64,000 bases of DNA from Escarpia spicata (Eukaryota > Annelida > Polychaeta > Sabellida > Siboglinidae), in NCBI GenBank assembly GCA_963995525.1, contig OZ023206.1, positions 22,114,131 through 22,178,130 on the forward strand, in the 5' to 3' direction. Positions 11,550 to 23,439 of the stretch are shown in pieces; within the stretch, counting starts at the first letter, position 1, and the number at the start of each line of letters is the position of its first letter. Under the pieces are notes generated by a model that was not told the origin of the DNA, did no database searches, and saw only the letters and a program-made list of their open reading frames with translations. A program made the position numbers and the translations under genes.

Positions 11550-12830
11550 AGGGAATAAAAACATATATGGCTTGAATTCATGTTATATTACATCCTGCTA
11601 TCTATTTCCATGTCCACCAAGCCAAAAACAATCAAAAAAATCAATGAATTAGAAATTCCACATTTAATGCTGTACATCCGGACATTTTCGAAAATGCATA
11701 TTTTTGGCGCGCTTTTTGGGATGACGAGATGTTACGTCACTTATGACCCACACTTGCATCAGGCCGACCCTTTCCATGCATTCAGAGCATGTTTACAAGT
11801 ATAGCTTTTGGGTCGAAACGAGCGTCAGCGTCAGTTATTATAATTAGTATATATAATTTATTAATTGTATATATATTGTACGGTAATATATTGTAATTAT
11901 ATATGTGAAAACAAATGGTGATCTGTCTGGATAAATAAAAGTGAGAAACATCGCGTTATATATATAATTACCATATTTTCATTTTTGTGGCGAATAAATA
12001 ATTACTACCAAAATATTTACAAACAGTGCATCATAGTATAAAAATGATTTGGTTTATATTACTTCGTGAAAACATAAACCAAAAAGTGTAAAAAAAATCA
12101 GTGGTTTGGTGTGGGGGTTTGAACCGGCGTCGCCCGATTGGAAAATAAGTGCTAAGCAACCAACGCCTTTACTAACTGAGCTAGCAAGACCAACAGAAAT
12201 TCACAGACTGATTTAAGTTGTTATGATAAATTGTACAACTCCTCCTTCATACATCGATATTCTAGTGATATTATGAGATTATACGTTACTTTCTGTAGCA
12301 GGATACGATATATGTTTGCTATGTATGTATATTGGTGTACATTATCTCCTGTTGGTTGCATTCGATAAAATTATTCTGAAAACGAGCCCAAGCTCGGCGA
12401 TACCTAGTCGACTTGGAGGCCCATTCGCATTCATTGTTTTGAATAAAATTGTATTCATGTGGAACGGTAAGATAACTGCTTGTTCCTCTATGATGACTAG
12501 TGTTTGTATTTCATCGGAATATTGCACAATAACTCAGTCTGGCGCTCGTTTCGACCCGAAAGCTATACTTGTAAACATGCTCTGAATGCATGGAAAGGGT
12601 CGGCCTGATGCGAGTGTGGGTCATAAGTGATGTCCCGATACCACGTGATCGCCTAGCTCATTAAATTTTTATTTTCCGCGGGAATCGCTGCACAGACGGG
12701 TTTAAAATCGAATTTATGCTACAAATGTATTTTTCTGTATTTTTTTAGTGTTGTCAAATGTTACATACAAGGTTAAACTTTGTGTACACATGGAAAAAGG
12801 ATTTTAGCTAATGCGTTATTTTTATTTCCT
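11550..12830 (-). mobile_element. Non-autonomous Kolobok derivative (1.28 kb) with tRNA-like insert
   Basis: TTAA flanks at 11546-11549 and 12831-12834. The left end (AGGGAATAAAAACATA, then 'gcttgaattcatgttatatt') equals the right end of the full copies, and the right end equals their left end, so it lies in reverse. The transposase region is replaced by AT-rich DNA. It has long inner inverted repeats: 11740-11830 (ending at a 'gggtcgaaacgagcg' motif) pairs with about 12530-12630. Confidence 0.75.
12108..12191 (-). other. tRNA-like sequence inside the Kolobok derivative
   Basis: Read on the minus strand it has an A-box-like GCTAGCTCAGTTAGTAA and a B-box-like CCGGTTCAAACCC at tRNA spacing. 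The acceptor arms do not pair, so it is a tRNA pseudogene or SINE head rather than a working tRNA. The sister element has it at 22288-22373. Confidence 0.5.
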
Positions 12831-12892
12831 TTAACACCATTATGTTTTACCAACATATACAATAATCTGCCAAACAATATTCCATACAAAGG

Positions 12893-13066
12893 CTTTGATG
12901 GAGAGGAGCGCAGTGGAGCAGTAACTAGAGCTTCAGACTCTCGACCGAGAGAACCCGGGTTTAAATCCTGTGCTTTGGTGTCAAACCTTGGACAAGTTTG
13001 TTCACTCTATGTTGCTCCAGTTCACTTAGCTGTATGAATGAGTACCTGGCAATAGACAGTTGTGGA
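12893..13066 (+). mobile_element. tRNA-derived SINE, family 1 (partial)
   Basis: Head 'gcgcagtggagcagtaacta' (A box), then 'cccgggtttaaatcc' (B box), then 'gttgctccagttcac' and 'gagtacctggca'. The tail is truncated. Confidence 0.7.
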
Positions 13067-13732
13067 TATAAAGTATTTGATATGTACAGCTATTTTGTAT
13101 TAACCCACTTAATTAAATATTTAACATTGTTAACAATAAAATATTAATAACAGGAATAATCCATAATAAATTCGATATATAATGGTATTATATGGTTTCA
13201 CAATTAGGTAACAATAATTAAAAACAACATATTTCTGAAAGGGGGGCATCCATGGCCTAATGCCCACCTATATACACCAGTTTAGGAGTATAACCGGAAT
13301 GGATCAGGGTGAAATCCATTGAAATATCTATTAAGACATTTATACAGTCTTTCATACTGGTGACATTATTGATGTTTAAAACTGCTGAACCATTCGGTAA
13401 CTAAATGACACCACACCTATTCGCTAAAAAAATTATAAAATTCACCTGTCACTGTATATAATAAAGCTAGCAATTATTATAATAAAAAATGTTTGTTTGC
13501 AAAACAAAATGTTTGAAAAACGCAAACAAATTAATATGTGTTGTATCATAGCCATGATAATATTACCTCTGATAAACAACATTAAAATGTAGCAGTAATT
13601 ACACAAGCAAATAATCGTAATAAATACCATCAGCTGCTGTCAGCATTAAATTTAAGGTAACCTTATTTAATTAGATATCGCATGTTTTATTGACTTTGTA
13701 TTATTGAAATATAAAGCGCGATCTATACTGAA

Positions 13733-14058
13733 TGGTTATGAAAATATTGATAGAAACATTTTTTTCTCAGTTAAGAAAGATAGAAGGATTAGAGGACATG
13801 AAGTTACATTAGCAAAGGAGCTGTATATATTAGAAATAAGAAAGTTCAAATTTTCACAAAGGATTGTAAATGAATGGAACAGATTATCTCCCGATTGTGT
13901 GGGTGCTAGTAGCGTGAATGTTTAAAAATAAAATCGACACATACCTTAGAAGGGCGGGATACACGTAGATATAAGGGTTGGACTCTCAATAAGCCAAAGG
14001 GCTTCCTTGTCCACCTGCCACCTAGAGTTAATTCTCTGGGTGGCAATCTTGTTAAATC
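13733..14058 (+). mobile_element. 5'-truncated CR1 (3' end only)
   Basis: Starts inside ORF2 (GYENIDRNIFF...), ends after the conserved hairpin and 'cttgttaaatc'. It is inserted into a dispersed repeat whose halves lie at 13545-13690 and 14059-14300. Confidence 0.8.
14016..14045 (+). other. CR1 3' UTR hairpin, second copy
   Basis: Same 12-bp stem and loop as 46786-46815, in the truncated CR1. Confidence 0.55.
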
Positions 14059-14379
14059 TATCCCCACGTCTGAAATCAACCATAAACTGGCGCCACCTAC
14101 CGGAGTTTACGGTGGAATTAACGAATACACGCAAAAAATATCTTGTACATTTTGATCGATAAAAGACAGTAAATTTTATTGTTTGATCACGTGACGAGTG
14201 TGTATATATATATATAGGTTTTGTAGATATATGGTGTAATGTTTGGTGACTGTAGGTGAACGTTATCACGGTTTTTTCGCGGCTAAACTGCAAAAAAGTA
14301 CCGACATTTCATTTGTTACTTAAAATTAACGAAATGGCCCAAACTTGGTTTATCCTACTGGTTCATCCCCACTATCAGT

Positions 14380-14935
14380 GGGGAGCGGTGGTCGATAGCC
14401 TGCTAGATCTCATATACTAAGCCGGACTAGCCTGAGGCTAAGCCTATCACTTCTAAGCCTAGCAGCTAGCTAGCCTAGTCTAACCAAGGAAAGGACCCGG
14501 CCTACCTACCTGTTTTTTTATATTTTTGCCCTAAACATGAATCGACAGCACGTTCCACAGAAGAAGAACGCTCTGATACTGATCACTGTTGCAGGTGTAA
14601 TTGTGTTGAGAAACACCATACGCAGTTTACATATAGTGAAAGTATTATTACGTCTTGATCTGGTTGAATAACACCATTACGCTACCCCGAACTGTCCGAA
14701 AAGCGGAAGTGTGCAAGTTTGTAAATGACAGCCTCTCAGTGGTGATGCATGATCTAAAAATAAACGCAGGGAAACCCTTTCGAAGTCAGTTTTTATAGAA
14801 AAATTACTCGAGTAATACCATAGAACACGTGATCTAAAATACATTCATCGGAAAACTAGTCATGCTGTAACTTACTAAATATGCGCGTGCTAAGGGTTTC
14901 GCCGAGCGTAACACGTACATGACGCAACGCAGTTA
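14380..14935. repeat. Duplicated upstream block of the MAVS-like gene
   Basis: Matches 61765-62830: both contain a Gly/Ala-poor leader ('ctagatct..atatactaagcc'), a segment with 'gcaggtgtaattgtgttg', and a shared stretch 'gatctaaaaataaacgcagg' followed by 'gaaaccctttc'. It was once closer to the ATG at 10076; a gypsy fragment, a non-autonomous Kolobok and a CR1 fragment now separate them. It may hold the ancestral promoter or 5' UTR, but I found no clear exon in it. Confidence 0.65.
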
Positions 14936-15435
14936 AATTTATCTGACAGGGCCCACTTTGTTGTATTTGCCCATCACAAGGTGGCAGCACCCATAGGCAT
15001 ATTATCATGTGTTTTTATCATATTATCTTTTAATAAGACATCATTTCCTTATCTTGGTGGATTATCTAAGTATATAACTAACAGTATACCACGTCGTACG
15101 TTTTAAATGAATTACTAGTTTATTAATCTGCCATGTGGTAGTTATGACGTGATATGCTGTTAAAGGAAATAAAAACAAGGCATTAGCTCAAATCCGTTTT
15201 CCATGTATACACAAAGATTAACATTGTATGTAACATTTGACAACATTAAAAAAATACAGAAAAATACGTTTGTAGACAAAATTCTATTTTAAACCCGTCT
15301 GTGTAGAGATTCCCGCAGAAAGTTGAAATTTAATGAGCTAGGCGATCACGTGGTATCGTGACGTCAATCCTGACTCTCGGCTTTGTTGACATCTATGCAT
15401 CGCCATTGTTGTTCTCTCCATTCTCTTGTAACATC

Positions 15436-15594
15436 ATGGCTAGTGGGAGTTTCCCAGAGGTTCAAGTGAAATCATACGATTTTGAGCCACTGGCGGGAAC
15501 GGTTACAGCGGATGATTCGTCTGATTCTGCTCTTTCCGAGCGTTTCAACGACGGTAGCGAAGAAGATGATGCGGAGTCGGACAGTCACAAATGA
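15436..15594 (+). CDS. Small acidic ORF at the left end of Kolobok copy 1
   Basis: Opens MASGSFPEVQVKSYDFEPL and continues with many Ser, Asp and Glu residues (52 codons). The same ORF sits at the same place in copy 2 (from 39676), so it belongs to the element. The leader recalls acidic N-termini of cysteine-rich proteins related to the P2X7 ballast domain, but no cysteine domain follows here. That link is tentative. Confidence 0.35.
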   Translation: MASGSFPEVQVKSYDFEPLAGTVTADDSSDSALSERFNDGSEEDDAESDSHK

Positions 15595-16620
15595 CACAAT
15601 CCGTGACAATGTAACTGTAAGAATGTTCACTCAGTCTCAGGCAACACCGACTGGTAAGCTGCAACTTCATTATAATGACACCTATGGTGTGAAAACTGTC
15701 GACAACAACAATTATATCGTTTTAGTACGACGTTATATTATAAAATGCGGTGTCAAAGCTGTATAGAGAGTTAGCTAGAGGTTGTAGCTAAGTAGGTCAT
15801 CGGACGAAGTAATTGTAAACAGACTTGTCAAAGACAAACTTCATAAAGTTACGAACCGTCGAACGTTGTAAGCATGGTTGTCTGGTTTATGCGGATCGAG
15901 TTTAGGACGTTATAGCTACTTACGATATCACCCCTCTGGGTGGACAAAACCCACACTTTTTTAGATGGACAGTTGTTCGCGAGATGATCATAATATCATA
16001 TATAATGACAGCTCTAGATTATGTCATTTATGTGGAACAATGATTTGTATTACTCTGAGTCTGACACAACAATATAGCTACTATATAATCAAAATAAACT
16101 AAAATAAACATTAACATGCAGAACAATTGAATAATTATGGTAATGGGTTATAGCCTGAAGGGTTATGTCCTAGACCTAGGGGTTTAGTATAACCATAGGG
16201 GTCTTATATGTGAGATGTTACCAGTGGGTATGTATGTGCCCTACGACTATGTCCATAAAAATCATAAGGACAAATTGATTACAAATTCATCAAGCAAGTT
16301 TCAGAATACAGTTACACTGGGTTGAATCATTACAAATTCATCAAGGAAGTTTCATAACACAGTGTTACTGGGATGAATCATTCCAAATGTTGGTAACTGT
16401 GTAGACCTGGTAACACAATGTGAATCACCACACGGTGCACAGACAATGGTTATAAGCCAAACACCCATGTGAATACTTCCCCTGCAGGCAGATGAGAATA
16501 TGGCTTCAGCAAATACCTGCCCATTGATAAACAAGTTATCTAGTCCATTTTGTTGATCACTTTACTTATGACATGCTAATAAATAGCATAGCTTCACATC
16601 TACAGACCAATTATCTTTAC

Positions 16621-17226
16621 AGGGCAACTTCCCATTGAGCCGAGAAACTGCTGCACTACGACATTGGTTTGGCCAGTGCAGTTTCGGCAACGTGCGAAAA
16701 GATGACGAAGTGAAGACACTGCCACCAAGAAGTACCTCTCATTGGAAGGGCAGCAATCTTTCCTCAAGGGAGTCTTGTTTGTAACACCCTCTGTGTCAGT
16801 GTACTGGTCGACATGGTCATCGCTGTCACTATTGCTGCTGTCACGACTAGTTGACTCATTGTCAGAGCAAACATACTCTGGATCTGCAGCAGATGTCACT
16901 TCCTCCCCGTTTGAGTCACTCGAGTCGCTAATCGGACCAGTCAACAAACTGCACTGCAAACTCATTGCTGATGTCACCTGCACAGCAACCTGCTCTGATG
17001 CACAGACTGCTTGCACTCTTCTCGTGCGAGTTGATGGCCTGATGTCAACCTGAAAGCATTTGCTGCTCCTTTTTGGAGTGGAAGCTGTGACTGACTCAGG
17101 TGTGGAATCCACTGTATCACAGGAATCTGTACGAGAGCTGTCATATTCAGTTGCTGTATCTTCAGATGACCAAGTCTTGGTCGACGGTGGACTATCTCGA
17201 GCTGCTGCCAGAATGTCAGCAACTAA
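16621..17226 (-). CDS. Second exon of the Kolobok THAP protein (copy 1, open)
   Basis: Acceptor ttatttcag|TTAGTTGC and donor GCCCT|GTAAAG bound a 202-codon open exon in phase with the THAP exon. It is Ser/Asp/Thr-rich and ends in a conserved block, RYFLVAVSSLRHLFARCRNC, with CxxC cysteines; this resembles the region that follows the acidic linker in Kolobok-like proteins. No following exon was found, so the catalytic part is missing or too diverged to see. Here this exon is intact whereas the THAP exon is broken, the reverse of copy 2. Confidence 0.6.
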
Positions 17227-19619
17227 CTGAAATAACAAATTACCCTTATAGAATTTGCAAAAAAATTAATTGTTGTAGGTTTCTGACAAAAGCAAACAAA
17301 ATCCTGTCTTTTACCATGTTGTCAGAAAGGAGTACAGTGTACATCCATTTGTCTAGTCATTTGCCCAGCTTCCAAGTGTGAAAAGACTTTGCCTAGCTGT
17401 GAAAAATACAAATTAATAAATTAATTTCAAGTTGCAAGGTATGTATTGTTTATTCTATGATAAAAACATCATAAATAATTGATATCACGCTTACAGAATC
17501 TACACAGAGACACAGTTACTTTTGTTATGTTACGCTTTTATGCAAACAATTACCTGGAAAATGTTACAATATATTACTTGTGAACATTTTATTTTTGGTT
17601 ATAACTAATTATCTACTAAATATACAATAGATAGGTTTGCAACTTGCATTGCATTTATTGTTATTGTTTCACAACTTGACAAATTACCATTTTCACACTT
17701 GGTAGCTGGGCAACGACCCACATCCGAATGTGAACATATTTATTATTTGATAAATTTACTTGATTTTTTTAAGTAATAACATTATTAAGTTAAAAATCAA
17801 ATAATTATCATGACTTGTGCCAGTAATTAGTAATGCACCAAGCAGTAAGGTGTAATTACACTGATTGCAATCTATTAAATGGCAGTGACATGTCTTTTGT
17901 CTTCCATTCATTCATGTTATACAGACACATAAAATTAAAAATATGTTCTGTCCGTAAACATTGTTAGTAGATAATACAAGATATGATAGTTATATTTTTG
18001 TTCTAAATATTTATCTCGGTACATACTGTAGTTCCAATTCAAAATGTAATGGTAATACCTTCAAATGTAATGGTATATATTACATGATGTACATTGTCTT
18101 CAATATGCAACTAATAAAATGGAAACTAGGAACTAGCAATATATTACACTGTAATGTAATTCACCACAGGCCTGTGCACTGAAGTTATGAAAATACAAAT
18201 AAATAAATTACTAATGAAATATTAAAAATTATATAGTAACAAATGTAACAGTACTTGTGTATTACAATAGTGTGTGTTATGAAAGCTGCATCTACTGTAA
18301 GAATTATATTGATTGAAAACATTACTTTTGAAAACTTAAACATAATAGATTATTAACTCGATGGATACATACTGTAATCTACAGGGTGTTCAATGTGGTA
18401 ACCACTCGATATTAATAATAATTAATCACATCTACCTGCAAGGTTTTCCAGTTGCAATGGTGATCAGGGTGACATTAGGCATGGGTTAATTATAGTAATA
18501 ATAAGTATCTGACATGTCACATCCATGTTACCCAGTTCCTGCCATTTCCACCTAGCATGCTTTAATTACCAGTAGATCAGGTTCAGATAACTATTTTAAC
18601 TGGAGGGAGAATGCAGTGGGCCAGCTGGAGGTGGCTGGTGTATTTGTTATTCATAGCAGGAAAGACCTACAAAGTACAATGTCAACTGGTAATTAATTAG
18701 ATTTGATCAGTTGACTTAGGCAAACACTACACTTAGTTCCTCAGTCCAATTAGCTGGATTAGCAGACAAGTGCCAAACACTGCAATAAACTGTTTCTACA
18801 GAGAATACTGATGGGAGATAATTCTTCAGCAAGTCATTGATGACATAAGACTTTAGTGAGTCATGTGTCAGAGGAGGAGATTGCCAGCAACTGGTTCCAA
18901 CTATAAGAATGAGACAGACAACTTCCTAATTTTTTATTTTAAATATCTAACTTATGCATGGTACTTTATGTGTACAGATATTTGATGTTGATCAAACTGC
19001 ATGGCACTTTCATAAAGTCCAAATATTGTCATTTAAAAAACAACAAATGTTAAGTATGAAAAATAATAATTAATCTATGTAAATTCAACGTTAAATACAT
19101 TTGAAAATATAATTATTCTTCCATGTGCAAATTCACATTGCAATGTTCTACATCCAAGTATTGCTTCTTACAGTTTAAAAAACTTATGATAACAGACTAA
19201 CCTGACTCGGCAACGAGTATAATTAAAATAATTATTTCTTTGCATGTAAAAGTACCTAGATTAATTAAATGCATAACTAACAAACTAGCATCAATTAATT
19301 TGTTGACGTTTTTGTTTTATTGCCTTACATTCCTGTAACCACGATAATGATAAAAACAGTCACCTGAATCGATTTGATTACACTATCAAATTTTCCACAA
19401 AACTGAATATATGTAGATTTATTATAGTAGTATCGTACATAACTACAACATTTAGAATATAAGATACTTAGGAAGAGTTCCGTGATATGATTGGAACCAA
19501 TGGGTAACAATGACCATAAGTTGAATAACTTATTTTGACACACACGAGACCGTCCAGTCCAGGCATTATACTAGACCTACAGAATAATAATAATAGCAGA
19601 AATCACATATAAGAATTAC

Positions 19620-20153
19620 CTTGATTCGTTGCCGCTTTCGGTAAGGAGACCTCGTAAATTCACCACTCGTAGAAGGAACCTGGTACCCCGAAGAAGCCAT
19701 GGGTGTAGTTGCAGAGCCGGCTGTAGTGACAGCGGCAGCGGAGCCTGCAGCGGCGACTGCGGCACTGGAACTACGCTTGCGAGACCCGCTTGCCTTCGAC
19801 TCGGGCAAAGCGGCCGTCGATCCTGCCCGTGCCGACGCCTGTCTTAGGCGGATTGACGGCATCAATGCAGCGTCTACTGCCGGGAATATTGTTGGGACTG
19901 CATCGCTTTTCAACGATATTCGAGCACCAGGATATCCAAGGGTTGCCAATATCTCCGGATCGCGATCAAAACAGTTTTTCTCAAAATGAGCGAAGCAAAG
20001 CCGGCTGTGTTTCGTCGGCTTGAAGTTAGCTCGCTTGATTTTTGCGATCTATTTCTTTAATAAAACTGGATCCGTAGAGAACTGAAAAAAATGGTGTGTT
20101 GCTGTATGTTTAGAAGAGTTTGCATTACAACCGAATGCCGCACAATGAACCAT
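19620..20153 (-). pseudogene. THAP-domain exon with premature stop (Kolobok copy 1)
   Basis: The ATG at 20153 opens MVHCAAFGC, with the first two zinc-binding cysteines of a C2CH THAP domain. A TAG at 20051-20049 replaces the Trp codon of the intact sister copy (VLWKKW). After the stop the domain continues with the C-x2-H pair and the AVPTIF box, then a Ser/Ala-rich linker to a donor AAG|GTAATTC ending at 19620. Confidence 0.75.
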
Positions 20154-20940
20154 GATGATATTCGCATTACACAGCCACCTCTGCTGTCATATTGCTGAGA
20201 ATGAATGTAAACAAGCGGTCGCTGTACCGGCAGAGTCATGTCTGACGTCACATCTCAGCATCCCAAAAAGCGCGCCAAAAATATGCATATTCGAAAATGT
20301 CCGGATGTACAACATAAAATGTGGAATTTCTAATTCTTTGATTTTTGGGGATTTTTGTTGGTTGATGGACATGGAAATATATAGCAGGATCTAATTTAAC
20401 ATGAATTCAAGCAAAATATGTTTTTATTCCCTTTAACAGCCTCTGCCCTGGCTCTGCCCCTTTCATGTGACCTGTTCAGTACAGCATCCTTCTCATAGTG
20501 GTGAGTGTCATAAAATTTATTAACCAAAATTATGTTCTTTTCTTATAATCATTTGATGTAAGTTTGATCAATAGTGTTAGTTAATGTTAGAGTCATGACT
20601 AGTTTTACTCTCGAGGGTACAAAATATGCATGACCTTATCTGCCAACGTACGTCCTTTCTACGGAGCACGTGTTTGTCAGGTTCAGCCTCCAGTAATGGG
20701 TGTGTCTAAAAGCCCGACCACTCGTGAACATGACGTCAACCACAAAATGTGTACCTATATTTAGCACTCGCATGGCGCTGCGGGCGCTGTGCAGCTCCAC
20801 GGCAGGAAATAGTTCCTAAATGGGCATACAATTAGAGAAACTTTATATGTATCACATCCATAATAAACTAACAAAACAGTAATTCAAGACATTTTGCGTT
20901 AAGCACGCTATATATATATGTACGTTATTCTGTCGTGTGG

Positions 20941-21840
20941 CTCATTCCCAGGTGTCACTGACACTGTTCACGAAAACTCGGGCTTTTAGCCTTTCCTCGG
21001 AGGAGAAGCTAACAGTCCGACCAATCGAGAACACTTAACAAATTCTCTGGTACATCCATATTAGGCCTTATATTTAGATAGAGTGAAAACTGCTAGAGAA
21101 GGATACTAACGTATTTTTTATTATCCAACAAGAGTATATATAACATATTGTCGTTCCCTTGTGTCACTGGTCCCGAAAACTCGTTCTTTTAGCCTTTGCT
21201 AAGGGGAAATGCTAAAAGCCGGAGCATTCGGGACCATTTTTTTAGTCTATGCGTCATATGCCTTATATATACTGTATATACTAAACAATGCTAAGATGTA
21301 GGATAATGGTGTATTTTGAAATTTTCAACAAGCAAAAATATAACATTGTATTTCCCTTGTGTCACTGTATAGCCACGAATAGTCGGGCTTTTGGCCTTTG
21401 CTAGGGTGATAACCAAAAGCCCGACCATTTGGGACCCCTTTTTAGTCCATGCATCATATATATAGGCATTGTATATACTATATACTGAACAATGTCATAG
21501 TAGGATGATGACGCATTTTGTACTTTCTAACAAAGAGAAAATATAACATCATCGTTCCTTAGTGTCACTACACGGTCCCGAAAACTCGGGTATTTCGCCT
21601 TTGCTATGGTGAAATGCTAAAAGTCCGACCATTCGGGACCACTTTTTTAGTCTATACATCATAAGCCTTGTATCTTATACTTGTATATTATATCGAGCAA
21701 TGCTATACTGTTTAATGACGTATTATTAAAATTTTCGTCGTACCCTGTATAGTGTTACCGGTCCAGAAAACTAATTGTTGGCCTTTGTATACAAGGATTA
21801 AAAACGACCGTTCTTGACCAATGGGCGAGGTCTACTATAT
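20941..21840. repeat. Tandem array of about five 200-bp units, each with a hairpin
   Basis: Units begin near 20941, 21152, 21352, 21557 and 21740 with 'ccttgtgtcactg'. Each unit contains arms such as 'ggtcccgaaaactcggg' and 'gaccattcgggacc', and an inner pair 'cttttagc'/'gctaaaag', so each folds into a hairpin of about 70 nt. Half units occur at 20690-20740 and 23341-23430. Confidence 0.75.
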
Positions 21841-21933
21841 ATTCTGTGTTTGGATACGCGTTCGACGAAATTATTATTATTTTCATAATTGATGTGTAAT
21901 TGTCAATTATGAAAATTATGTGATAGGTTTTAA

Positions 21934-23009
21934 AGGGAATAAAAACACCTATTGCTTGAATTCATGTTATATTACATACTGCTATCTATTTCCACGTCCA
22001 CCAAGCCAAAAAAATCAAAAAAATTCAATGAATTAGAAATTCCACATTTTATACTGTGCATCCGGACATTTTTATATATGTGAAAACAGATTGTGATCTG
22101 TCTGGATAAATAAAATTTAGAAACATCATTATATAATGACCATATTTTCATTTTTTGGGCGAATAAATAATTACTACAAAAATATATACAATGTTTACAA
22201 ACAGTGCATCATAGTATACTAAATGATTTGGTTTATATTACTTCGTGAAAACCTATAAAAAAAAGTGTAAAGAAAATCAATGATTTGCATGCTGTCATGA
22301 TTGAACCGGCGTCACCCGATTATAAAACAAATGACAAGAAACCAACGCGTCTACCAACTGAGCTAGCGGCACCAACGGAAATTCACTGACTGATTTAAGT
22401 TGTTATGATAAATTGACAACTCCTGCTTCATATATCGATATTCTAGTGATATTATGAGATTATACACGTTACTTTCTGTAGCTGGATATAATATATGTTT
22501 GCTATGTATGTTTATTGATGTAGATTATCTCCCGTTGCCGTTGGTAGCATTCGATATAATTATTCTGAAAACGAGCCCAAGCTCGGCGAAACCTAGTCGA
22601 CTTGTAGGCCCATTCGCATTCGTTGTTTTGAATAAAATTCGATTCATGTGGAAACGTAAGATAACTGCTTGTTCCTCTATGATGACTAGCGTTTGTATTA
22701 CGTCGGAATATTACACAATAACTCATTCTGACGCTCGTTTCGACCCAAAAACTATCCTTGTAAACATCCTCTGAATGCATGGAAAGGGTCGGCCTGATGC
22801 GAATTTGTGTCATAAGTGACGTAACGATACCACGTGATCGCCTAGCTCATTAAAATCTAATTTTCCGCGGGAATCGCTTCACAGATGGGCTTAAAATCGA
22901 ATTAATGCTACAAATGTATTTTTGTGTATTTGTTTAATGTTACATACAATGTTAAACTTTGTGTACACAAGGAAAAAGGATTTTAGCTAATGCCTTATTT
23001 TTATTTCCT
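21934..23009 (-). mobile_element. Non-autonomous Kolobok derivative, second copy (1.08 kb)
   Basis: Same structure as 11550-12830. The left flank is TTAA (21930-21933); the right flank has decayed to TTAG. It sits at the end of the tandem hairpin array at 20941-21840. Confidence 0.7.
22288..22373 (-). other. tRNA-like sequence inside the second Kolobok derivative
   Basis: A-box GCTAGCTCAGTTGGTAGA is close to consensus, and the B-box region is CCGGTTCAATC on the minus strand. It occupies the same place as in the sister element, so it was part of the common ancestor. Confidence 0.5.
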
Positions 23010-23019
23010 TTAGTTAATA

Positions 23020-23150
23020 GTCACGTGTGTGCGTGTACGTAGACTCTATGTGTGTGCGCGTGCGTGTGTATGTTTACGTGTGCATGTGTGTGTGTGTGTT
23101 TCGTTGCGCGTGCGTGTGTGTATGTGTGTGTGCATGCTTGCGTGTCATGC
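23020..23150. repeat. Degenerate (GT)n/(CG) tract
   Basis: Imperfect GTGTGCGTGT-type repeats. The frames it creates are not genes. Confidence 0.85.
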
Positions 23151-23340
23151 GCCCAGTTGCGAAGCAGTCGGCTGGGCCCTCTCGATCGGGGAGAGAAGTC
23201 CATTATCTAAAAACTCCGTCATTTTGATGGTCACAGGTTGACAACATACGCATGTAGGGACAACGATTGTTCCACGCGTACTGCAGGCCTTTCTGAAATA
23301 ACTTACTGAAGTAATCAAGAAGTATTAGGCACGTTAATTG

Positions 23341-23430
23341 TCATATTCGGTCGTGCGTGCGGGCCATTCCCGTGCGTGTTTCCTAGGGGGAAATGCCAAA
23401 AGCCCGACCATTCGGAACCATTTCCCTAGT
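23341..23430. repeat. Isolated partial unit of the hairpin array
   Basis: Contains 'gaaatgccaaaagcccgaccattcgg' in two pieces as in the array units; it lies just beyond the second Kolobok derivative, which may have split it from the array. Confidence 0.55.
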
Positions 23431-23439
23431 GCATGCATA

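Larger units (their letters stand above)
13545..14300. repeat. Dispersed repeat split by a truncated CR1
   Basis: Second copy of the repeat at 27220-28840, here interrupted by the CR1 at 13733-14058. No coding potential. Confidence 0.6.
15164..20432. mobile_element. Kolobok-type DNA transposon, copy 1 (5.27 kb, TTAA target site)
   Basis: Flanked by TTAA at 15160-15163 and 20433-20436. Inverted ends of about 16 bp read AAAGGAAATAAAAAC on the left and GTTTTTATTCCCT on the right. It carries, on the minus strand, a THAP-domain exon (20153-19620) and a second exon (17226-16621), and near the left end a plus-strand acidic ORF (15436-15594). TTAA duplications and a THAP-bearing transposase are hallmarks of the Kolobok superfamily; piggyBac also uses TTAA but lacks THAP. 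I could not find a DDE catalytic core, so this copy is probably not autonomous. It is closely related to the copy at 39404-45187. Confidence 0.78.

Noticed and set aside
12108..12191. Functional tRNA gene
   Set aside because: Boxes A and B are present but the acceptor stem does not pair, and the same relic sits inside a sister transposon.
13946..14293. Minus-strand frame of 115 codons, also partly at 46716-46830, as gypsy coding
   Set aside because: The shared part is the CR1 3' UTR with its hairpin; it only happens to be open on the other strand.
20941..21840. CRISPR-like array
   Set aside because: Units are about 200 bp, diverged, without short identical repeats and unique spacers, in an animal-type genome.
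23021..23241. Frames rich in Cys/Val/Arg or Thr/His
   Set aside because: Produced by a degenerate GT repeat.
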